Below are positions 1 through 5,719 of a stretch of DNA of 5,719 bases, in pieces. Below the pieces are notes generated by a model. That model had not been told where the DNA came from and did no database searches. It worked only from the letters and a program-made list of their open reading frames with translations. The DNA is taken from positions 1 through 5,719 of the forward strand of contig CALKUS010000244.1 of the NCBI GenBank assembly GCA_937996755.1. The letters are read 5' to 3'. A program made the position numbers and the translations under genes. Every line of letters begins with the position of its first letter. Position 1 is the stretch's first letter. The DNA is from an uncultured Pseudomonadota bacterium (lineage in GTDB: Bacteria; Pseudomonadota; Gammaproteobacteria; Xanthomonadales; Ahniellaceae).

Positions 1-49
1 ATCTACACAGGCGAAGACACTCTTTCCCTACACGACGCTCTTCCGATCT
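1..49 (+). other. Illumina sequencing adapter (contamination, not genomic)
   Basis: This stretch is synthetic library DNA. Bases 1-8 (ATCTACAC) are the end of the P5 flow-cell oligo. Bases 9-16 (AGGCGAAG) sit where the 8-base i5 index belongs and match Illumina index D505. Bases 17-49 are the 33-base TruSeq Read 1 adapter, from ACACTCTTTCCC to CTTCCGATCT, ending in the T used for A-tail ligation. All three parts are in the right order with no mismatch to the known design, so chance is excluded. Genomic sequence starts at base 50. Anything read across this junction, including the last residues of the oxygenase frame, is an artefact. Confidence 0.98.
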
Positions 50-357
50 ATCTCGCGGCCGATGTGCCAGAACTCCTTGAGGTCGGGGTACTGCGCGTCC
101 TTCGCCGTCTCCACCTTGAACGGCGTGTAACCGCGCGCGCCGCCGCCGCCCTTGACGTGGTACTTCATCTTGACGGCTTCGGGCAGCGCGAAGAAGCGCT
201 GGAACACGTCGTACGCACCGGAGATCAGCGCGGGGTCGATGCCGTGGCCGCTGATGCCGCAGAAGCCGAATTCGCGATACGCCGCGCCGAGCTCGGAGAC
301 GAAGCCGCTGCGGTCCGTCTCGTAACGGCGGATGTCGAGGGTGGGTACGGATTTCAT
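50..357 (-). CDS. 2OG-Fe(II) oxygenase, isopenicillin N synthase family (partial, 3' end missing)
   Basis: This is the N-terminal part, about 102 codons, of a non-haem iron oxygenase of the isopenicillin N synthase/flavonoid dioxygenase superfamily, whose members are usually well over 300 residues. The visible part is the DIOX_N-type domain. It starts MKSVPTLDIRRY, then has the characteristic REFGFCGISGHGID segment (about residues 28-41), a VFQRFFALPEAVKMKY helix (51-66) and RGYTPF (75-80) ahead of LKEFWHIGRE (93-102). The iron-binding HxD...H residues would lie in the missing C-terminal half, so activity cannot be judged. The ATG is preceded by a GGGGAAG ribosome binding site 5 nt away. The gene starts 17 nt after the glmM stop, which suggests co-transcription. 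The frame is cut by the adapter at base 49, so the true end is unknown. Substrate is unknown: the family is diverse and placement beside glmM does not define the reaction. Confidence 0.85.
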
Positions 358-369
358 GTCTGCTTCCCC

Positions 370-383
370 GCGGCCTAGGCCGC
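370..383. repeat. 14-bp perfect palindrome over the glmM stop codon
   Basis: GCGGCCTAGGCCGC is a perfect inverted repeat that contains the glmM TAG stop (375-377) and ends just upstream of the ribosome binding site of the oxygenase gene. As RNA it could form a 5-bp GC stem with a CTAG loop. It has no following U-run, so it is not an intrinsic terminator. It may be chance in GC-rich DNA. Confidence 0.3.
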
Positions 384-1712
384 CGATTGTACGGCGTCGG
401 CGAGACGCCGCACGAGGCGCTCGACGAGCTCGTCGTTCTCGCCTTCGACGGTGACGCGCACGACCGGTTCCGTGCCCGACGGCCGCAGCACCACGCGCCC
501 CCGGCCCGCGAGCTCGCGCTCGACGTCGCCGCGCGCCGCCTTCACGGACGCATGTTCCGCGAGCGTCGCGCCGCCCGCGACGCGCACGTTGATGGTGCGC
601 TGCGGATAGCGCCTGAATCCTTCGCGCAGCGACGCCAGCGGTGCCTTCGCCGCCTTGATCACTTCGAGCAGCTGCAGCGCGTTCACGAGGCCGTCGCCGG
701 TGCCGGCACGGTCGAGGCAGAGCACGTGGCCGGACGCCTCGCCGCCGAGCAGGCCGCCCTGCTCGACGAGCGCCTGGTGCACGTAGCGGTCGCCCACCTT
801 CGCGCGCACGAACGGCACGCCGATGGCGCCCAGCGCCTGCTCGAGCCCGAAGTTCGTCATGAGCGTGCCGACGACCGGGCCGCGCAGGCGGCCCGACGCG
901 CGCCACGCACGCGCGAGCGCATGCACGATGTCGTCGCCGTCGAACACCGCGCCCGCCTGGTCGACGAACACCACGCGGTCGCCGTCGCCGTCGAACGCGA
1001 TCCCGAGGTCGGCACGCTCCGCGCGCACGCGCTCGCCGAGGCCGTGCGTGTGCATCGAGCCGCAGTCGCGGTTGATGTTGAGCCCATCGGGCTCGACGCC
1101 CATCGTGACGAGGTCGGCACCGAGGCGCACGAACAATTCCGGCGCGAGCCGGTACATCGCGCCGTTCGCGCAGTCGACCACGATGCGCAGGCCGCGCAGG
1201 TCGAAATCGGCCGGCACCGTGCCGCGCACGAATGCGAGGTAGCGCCGGCGCGCCTCGCTCATGCGCGTGGCCTTGCCGAGGCCTTCCGGCTGGACGGTGG
1301 TGAACGGCGCGTCGAGCTCGGCCTCGATCGCGAGCTCGGCCGCGTCGTCGAGCTTCTCGCCTTTCGCCGAGAAGAACTTGATGCCGTTGTCCTGGTGCGG
1401 GTTGTGCGACGCGCTGATCACGATGCCGGCGCTCGCGCCGGTCGCGCGCACGAGCTGAGCGACGGCGGGCGTGGGCATCGGCCCGAGCAGGCGCACGTCG
1501 GCGCCGGACGCGATCAGCCCCGCTTCCAGCGCGGACTCGAACATGTAGCCCGAGAGCCGCGTGTCCTTGCCGATCAGGAACGCGCCGTTGCCGTCGGGCG
1601 CGAGCACCTTGCCGGCTGCGCGGCCGAGCTTGAGCATGAAATCCGCGCTGATCGGCCATTCGCCGACGCGACCACGGATGCCGTCGGTTCCGAAGAATTT
1701 CCTTGCTGCCAT
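375..1712 (-). CDS. glmM: Phosphoglucosamine mutase GlmM
   Basis: GlmM converts glucosamine-6-phosphate to glucosamine-1-phosphate in the cytoplasm, the step before UDP-GlcNAc synthesis for peptidoglycan and lipopolysaccharide. The 445-residue product has the usual family length (E. coli is also 445) and all four landmarks. N-terminal FGTDGIRGRVG is at 7-17. The phosphoserine loop ISASHNP is at 99-105, with the catalytic serine at 102 as in E. coli. The magnesium loop DGDGDR is at 241-246. The sugar-specificity loop GGEASGH is at 323-329, with Ala where many homologues have Gln or Asn. The phosphate-binding loop RPSGTEPVVRV is at 410-420. The ATG start gives the standard MAARKFFGTDG N-terminus and has a GGGGG-type ribosome binding site about 11 nt upstream. 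It lies 45 nt after folP, as in E. coli, and 17 nt before an oxygenase gene. By family knowledge the enzyme needs activation by serine phosphorylation and is usually essential. Confidence 0.97.
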   Translation of the reverse strand: MAARKFFGTDGIRGRVGEWPISADFMLKLGRAAGKVLAPDGNGAFLIGKDTRLSGYMFESALEAGLIASGADVRLLGPMPTPAVAQLVRATGASAGIVISASHNPHQDNGIKFFSAKGEKLDDAAELAIEAELDAPFTTVQPEGLGKATRMSEARRRYLAFVRGTVPADFDLRGLRIVVDCANGAMYRLAPELFVRLGADLVTMGVEPDGLNINRDCGSMHTHGLGERVRAERADLGIAFDGDGDRVVFVDQAGAVFDGDDIVHALARAWRASGRLRGPVVGTLMTNFGLEQALGAIGVPFVRAKVGDRYVHQALVEQGGLLGGEASGHVLCLDRAGTGDGLVNALQLLEVIKAAKAPLASLREGFRRYPQRTINVRVAGGATLAEHASVKAARGDVERELAGRGRVVLRPSGTEPVVRVTVEGENDELVERLVRRLADAVQSAA

Positions 1713-1726
1713 GGATAGCGTCGCCC

Positions 1727-1745
1727 CCTTCGCCCGATGCGAAGG
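1727..1745 (-). promoter_or_regulatory. Possible hairpin covering the glmM ribosome binding site
   Basis: In the 45-nt folP-glmM gap the minus-strand RNA contains CCTTCGC, a 5-nt loop, then GCGAAGG, a perfect 7-bp stem. The 3' arm overlaps the purine-rich AAGGGGG (1724-1730) that is the only candidate Shine-Dalgarno sequence for glmM, leaving three of its G residues unpaired. There is no U-run, so it is not a terminator. It could modulate glmM translation or simply be an RNA processing site. A regulatory role is inference only. Confidence 0.3.
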
Positions 1746-1757
1746 CTAACACCGTGC

Positions 1758-2660
1758 TCAGTCGTCTCCGAATCTCATCGAGCCGAAGGGCTGCTTCGCG
1801 GCTGGCTTTCCGGACTTCGATTTCCCGACTGCGTGCAGCACGGCCAGCGCATCGCGCGTTTCGACGACGTCGTGCACGCGCACGAGCAGCGCACCGCCCT
1901 GCGCGGCGAGAAGCGCCGCCGCCGCGGAACCCACGGCGCGCTGCTCGACGGGCCGCCCCGTCATCGTTCCGATCATGCCCTTGCGCGACAGCCCGGCGAG
2001 CACGGGCACGCCGAGCTCGACGAAGCGCGCCATGCCGCGCAGCAATTCCAGGTTGTGCTCGTAGCTCTTGCCGAAGCCGAAGCCCGGGTCGACGAGCAGC
2101 TGCTTGCGCGCCATGCCCGACATCTCGCACGCGAACAGGCGCTCGGTGAGGAAGCGGTGCACCGTGCCGACGACGTCGTCGTACTGCGGGTCGTCCTGCA
2201 TCGTGGCCGGCTCGCCCTGCATGTGCATGAGGCACACCGGCACGCCCAGCGCGGCGGCGGCGTCGAGCGCACCGTCGAGGCGCAGCGCGCGCACGTCGTT
2301 GATCATGCCGGCACCCGCGGCGACCGCGGCGCGCATGACTTCGGGCCGGCTCGTGTCGATCGACACCGGCACGTCGACGGCCCTGGCGATTGCCGCGACC
2401 ACGGGCACGACGCGCGCGAGCTCGTCGTCGACCGTGATCGGCGTCGCCCCGGGCCGCGTGGATTCGCCGCCCACGTCGATCACGTCCGCGCCCTGCTCGA
2501 CCAGCTGCTTCGCGCGCGCGACGGCGGCTTCGATCGACGCGAATTCGCCACCGTCGGAGAAGGAGTCGGGCGTCGCGTTGAGGATCGCCATGATGCGGCA
2601 GCGATCCAGGCGCAGCTCGCGCGAGCCGCATTTCAGCGTCGGAACGGGGGTTTCGAACAT
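1758..2660 (-). CDS. folP: Dihydropteroate synthase FolP
   Basis: FolP condenses 6-hydroxymethyl-7,8-dihydropterin pyrophosphate with p-aminobenzoate to give 7,8-dihydropteroate in folate synthesis, and is the sulfonamide target. The 300-residue product is a TIM-barrel protein with all signature motifs. These are NATPDSFSDGG at 28-38, GGESTRPGA at 64-72 (the flexible pABA/sulfonamide loop), SIDTSRPEV at 100-108 with the pterin-contacting Asp at 102, NDV at 121-123, MHMQG at 145-149, DPGFGFGK at 191-198, SRKGMIG at 225-231 and RVHDV at 261-265. It is slightly longer than E. coli FolP (282) because of a Lys/Gly-rich C-terminal tail of about 20 residues (from about 279). The ATG has no good Shine-Dalgarno sequence, and a terminator U-run ends only 16 nt upstream. 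That makes its expression mechanism unclear. It is followed by glmM, the conserved gammaproteobacterial pair. Confidence 0.97.
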   Translation of the reverse strand: MFETPVPTLKCGSRELRLDRCRIMAILNATPDSFSDGGEFASIEAAVARAKQLVEQGADVIDVGGESTRPGATPITVDDELARVVPVVAAIARAVDVPVSIDTSRPEVMRAAVAAGAGMINDVRALRLDGALDAAAALGVPVCLMHMQGEPATMQDDPQYDDVVGTVHRFLTERLFACEMSGMARKQLLVDPGFGFGKSYEHNLELLRGMARFVELGVPVLAGLSRKGMIGTMTGRPVEQRAVGSAAAALLAAQGGALLVRVHDVVETRDALAVLHAVGKSKSGKPAAKQPFGSMRFGDD

Positions 2661-2666
2661 GCCGGA

Positions 2667-2672
2667 AGCCTA
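2667..2672 (-). promoter_or_regulatory. Candidate -10 element (TAGGCT) for a leaderless folP transcript
   Basis: TAGGCT fits the TAnnnT core of a bacterial -10 box and lies exactly 6 nt before the folP ATG, so transcription would start at or next to the A of the start codon. This position is downstream of the ftsH terminator, and folP lacks a clear Shine-Dalgarno sequence. No recognisable -35 box is present at 16-18 nt spacing. The same geometry occurs at yhbY. The core is short and degenerate, so this is a weak call. Confidence 0.22.
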
Positions 2673-2676
2673 AAGC

Positions 2677-2706
2677 AAAAAGGGCCGCGCTCGCGCGCAG
2701 CCCTTT
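2677..2706 (-). terminator. Intrinsic (Rho-independent) terminator after ftsH
   Basis: The minus-strand RNA reads AAAGGGC, U, GCGC, loop GCGA, GCGC, G, GCCCUUU followed by more U. That is a continuous 12-bp stem (7 bp, one U-G wobble, 4 bp) closed by a GNRA-class tetraloop and ending in a five-U run at 2677-2681. It begins 22 nt after the ftsH stop codon and its U-run ends 16 nt before the folP ATG. The plus-strand copy also has a U-rich 3' end (CCCTTTCGTC), but that run is too short to suggest termination in the other direction. The structure is seen directly; its efficiency is not known. Confidence 0.9.
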
Positions 2707-2728
2707 CGTCGTTCCGGCGTGAATGCGG

Positions 2729-4636
<1,908 letters not shown>

Positions 4637-4639
<3 letters not shown>

Positions 4640-4653
4640 GGAGTTGACCTCAT
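4637..4653 (-). promoter_or_regulatory. ftsH translation start region: TTG start, GAGGT ribosome binding site, overlapping five-codon ORF
   Basis: The purine-rich GAGGT (4647-4651) sits 7 nt before the TTG (4637-4639) that opens ftsH, which supports this non-ATG start. The same bases contain a tiny frame, ATG at 4651-4653 followed by four codons (product MRSTP), whose TGA at 4636-4638 overlaps the TTG in the four bases TTGA. Such overlaps allow translational coupling, but the mini-frame has no obvious ribosome binding site of its own, so the TTG and its GAGGT are the better supported reading. Confidence 0.55.
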
Positions 4654-4669
4654 GCGCAAGGCTTCCACG

Positions 4670-4950
4670 CTACACCATCCGGTAGTCCCTAGCCAGAAGG
4701 TAAAGTTCCGGGCTGCGGGCCCGGGATGCGGCCGGCCGCGCAAACTCCACCTTTCCGTATTGCCGCCGGGCGCTGGCCACCAACTCCTGGAGGCCCGCAC
4801 CCCGGAAGGTCTTGATGAGGGTGCTGCCACCCGGTTTCAAGACCCGGCCGGCCATGTCGAGCGCCAGCCCTCCGCGTGCGCGCGCTTCACGAACGGGTCC
4901 GTGAAATGCTCGCGCAACCAGCCCGCACTGCTTATCGACCGACGCGCCAT
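4670..4950 (-). pseudogene. rlmE: rlmE (ftsJ/rrmJ), 23S rRNA U2552 2'-O-methyltransferase, broken by an internal out-of-frame deletion
   Basis: Intact RlmE methylates U2552 of 23S rRNA in the A-site of the large subunit using SAM, and is about 209 residues in E. coli. Here two separate pieces remain. The start piece (4858-4950) encodes 31 residues with SSAGWLREHF and AHAEGWRS, matching E. coli RlmE up to about residue 33. It has an AGGAGG ribosome binding site at 4954-4959, only 3 nt from the ATG. The end piece (4670-4867) encodes 65 residues in another frame, from LALDMAGRVLKPGG through SRARSPELYLL to a TAG stop, matching E. coli from about residue 146 to the end. Missing are catalytic Lys38, the SAM-binding DLGAAPGG segment and catalytic Asp124; counterparts of Lys164 and Glu199 survive. 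Reading from the ATG gives a 37-residue product ending at a TGA (4837-4839). It lies 30 nt before ftsH, the normal position. An assembly error is a real alternative to a true pseudogene. Confidence 0.9.
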
Positions 4951-4963
4951 GCGCCTCCTGCCC

Positions 4964-4969
4964 TACAAT
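4964..4969 (+). promoter_or_regulatory. Candidate -10 element (TACAAT) of the yhbY promoter
   Basis: TACAAT differs from the consensus TATAAT at one position and stands out in GC-rich surroundings. It ends 6 nt before the yhbY ATG, so the transcript would begin at or beside the start codon, and there is no Shine-Dalgarno sequence upstream of that ATG. I see no convincing -35 box at 16-18 nt spacing. The promoter region would overlap the 5' codons and ribosome binding site of rlmE on the other strand. The -10 match is seen; leaderless transcription is inferred. Confidence 0.45.
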
Positions 4970-4975
4970 CGACCG

Positions 4976-5296
4976 ATGGACCTGACCGAAAGACAGCGCA
5001 AGCACCTGCGGGGCCTCGCGCATCCCTTGAACCCCGTCATTCTAGTGGGCGGCGACGGCCTCACCGAGGGCGTGATCGCCGAAACCGCCCGCGCGCTGCA
5101 CGACCATGAACTCATCAAGGTGAAGGTCCGTGGCGCGGAGCGCGCCGACCGCGACGCGATGCTCGAGCGGCTCGCGGCCGCCACGCAGAGCGCCCTTGTC
5201 ACCCGCATCGGCCATGTCGCGGTGCTCTACCGGCCGCGCCCCGGCAACCCGAAGGTCGTGATCCCGGACGCCCCAGGCCCTGCCGGTCAGACGTAG
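4976..5296 (+). CDS. yhbY: YhbY family RNA-binding protein (CRS1/YhbY domain), ribosome assembly
   Basis: YhbY is a small KH-like-fold protein found with pre-50S ribosomal particles. The 106-residue product aligns along its whole length with E. coli YhbY (97 residues). It has MDLTERQRKHLRGLAHPLNP at the start, the GxxG RNA-contact loop GGDG at 25-28 in VGGDGLTEGV, HELIKVKV at 44-51, RIGHVAVLYRP at 77-87 and a short Pro-rich tail (NPKVVIPDAPGP). The chosen ATG gives exactly the family N-terminus; an in-frame ATG 27 nt upstream (4949) would add nine residues with no family match. No ribosome binding site precedes the start, but a TACAAT box lies 6 nt away, hinting at leaderless expression. It is divergent from rlmE by 25 bp, as in E. 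coli, and its 3' end overlaps greA by 10 bp. Confidence 0.95.
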   Translation: MDLTERQRKHLRGLAHPLNPVILVGGDGLTEGVIAETARALHDHELIKVKVRGAERADRDAMLERLAAATQSALVTRIGHVAVLYRPRPGNPKVVIPDAPGPAGQT

Positions 5297-5719
5297 CGGA
5301 TCGCGACGATCTCGAACGAGCGGTTGCCACCCGGCGCCGTCACCACGACCACGTCTCCTTCGGACTTGCCGACGAGCGCCCGGGCGATGGGCGAGGTGAT
5401 CGAGATGCGGCCGGCGCGGATGTCGGCTTCGTCTTCGCCGACGATCGCATAAGTCACGCGCTTGCCGTCCTCCTCGCCCTCGAGCTCGACGGTGGCGCCG
5501 AACACCACCCGCGAGGGATCGGAGATCTTCGTCGGGTCGATGATTTCGCAGGCCGAGAGCTTCGACTCGATCTCGTTGATGCGCCCCTCGATGAAGCCCT
5601 GCTGTTCGCGCGCGGCATGGTATTCGGCATTCTCGGACAGGTCGCCGTGGCTGCGCGCCTCGGCGATCGCCTTGATCACCCGCGGGCGCTCTTCCGACTT
5701 CAGGCGCTTCAGTTCCTCC
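5287..5719 (-). CDS. greA: Transcription elongation factor GreA (partial, 5' end beyond the window)
   Basis: GreA enters the RNA polymerase secondary channel and stimulates cleavage of backtracked RNA so that elongation can resume. The window holds the last 143 codons; comparison with E. coli GreA (158 residues) shows about 15 N-terminal residues missing and no indels. The first visible residues are EELKRLKSEERPRVIKAIAE, the coiled-coil hairpin. The tip GDLSENAEYHAAREQQGF keeps both acidic residues that hold the catalytic magnesium (Asp41 and Glu44 by E. coli numbering). The C-terminal FKBP-like domain includes RVVFGATVELEG, IVGEDEAD, SPIARALVGKSEGD and TAPGGNRSFEIV. The coding frame continues upstream through a GTG (5677-5679), which is an internal Val, not the start. 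The TGA stop lies inside the last codons of convergent yhbY. Confidence 0.97.
   Translation of the reverse strand, partial: EELKRLKSEERPRVIKAIAEARSHGDLSENAEYHAAREQQGFIEGRINEIESKLSACEIIDPTKISDPSRVVFGATVELEGEEDGKRVTYAIVGEDEADIRAGRISITSPIARALVGKSEGDVVVVTAPGGNRSFEIVAIRYV

Noticed and set aside
387..1718. Long open frames on the strand opposite glmM, folP and ftsH, up to several hundred codons
   Set aside because: They are mirror frames of strongly conserved genes in high-GC DNA, have Arg/His/Ala-rich low-complexity products with no family motifs, and overlap real genes completely.
28..2631. An 867-codon minus-strand frame spanning the adapter, the oxygenase, glmM and most of folP
   Set aside because: Only its end matches a real protein (the oxygenase N-terminus plus adapter codons). 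The rest is Arg-rich sequence out of frame with glmM and folP.
4728..4739. 12-bp perfect palindrome GCGGCCGGCCGC within the rlmE 3' piece, with a nearby 6-bp GC hairpin at 4708-4724
   Set aside because: Both lie in codons that match conserved RlmE sequence and are what very GC-rich coding DNA yields by chance; no U-run or conserved spacing suggests a function.
4670..5023. A 117-codon minus-strand frame that contains the RlmE C-terminal part
   Set aside because: Its first 52 residues are antisense of yhbY and misframed rlmE with no RlmE similarity. The true rlmE start is the ATG at 4948-4950 in another frame, so this is not a new N-terminal fusion.

Overview
The window is a high-GC segment of bacterial chromosome carrying conserved housekeeping genes, plus one short synthetic stretch at its left edge. 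The order greA / yhbY / rlmE / ftsH / folP / glmM, with yhbY reading opposite to the others, is the classic gammaproteobacterial arrangement known from E. coli. The protein sequences and the very high GC suggest a xanthomonad-like or other high-GC gammaproteobacterium. That placement is by eye; no database search was possible.

Layout from left to right. Bases 1-49 are not genomic: they are an Illumina P5/i5/Read-1 library adapter with index AGGCGAAG, so the genomic sequence starts at base 50. Next, on the minus strand, is the 5' part (about 102 codons) of an isopenicillin N synthase-like 2-oxoglutarate/Fe(II) oxygenase, whose rest is lost at the adapter junction. Upstream of it on the same strand lie complete glmM (phosphoglucosamine mutase, cell-wall precursor synthesis), folP (dihydropteroate synthase, folate synthesis) and ftsH (membrane AAA+ zinc protease, TTG start). 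A strong intrinsic terminator with a GCGA tetraloop lies between ftsH and folP. Upstream of ftsH is rlmE (23S rRNA U2552 2'-O-methyltransferase), which is broken here. Its first 31 codons and last 65 codons are present, but roughly 0.35 kb of the middle is missing and the two parts are in different frames. Divergent to rlmE is intact yhbY (CRS1/YhbY RNA-binding, ribosome assembly), which converges on and overlaps the 3' end of greA (transcript cleavage factor, 5' end cut by the window edge).

How the genes relate: rlmE and yhbY both act on the large ribosomal subunit and are divergently transcribed from a 25-bp gap. ftsH normally follows rlmE in one unit. folP, glmM and the oxygenase form a tight minus-strand cluster (gaps of 45 and 17 nt). 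The terminator means this cluster is either fed by read-through from ftsH or transcribed from a promoter squeezed against the folP start codon. There is no gene-free stretch longer than 300 bases. I found no RNA gene, mobile element, CRISPR array or plausible new biological system. The observations most worth checking are the rlmE deletion (real pseudogene or assembly error) and the adapter contamination, followed by the possible leaderless starts of yhbY and folP.
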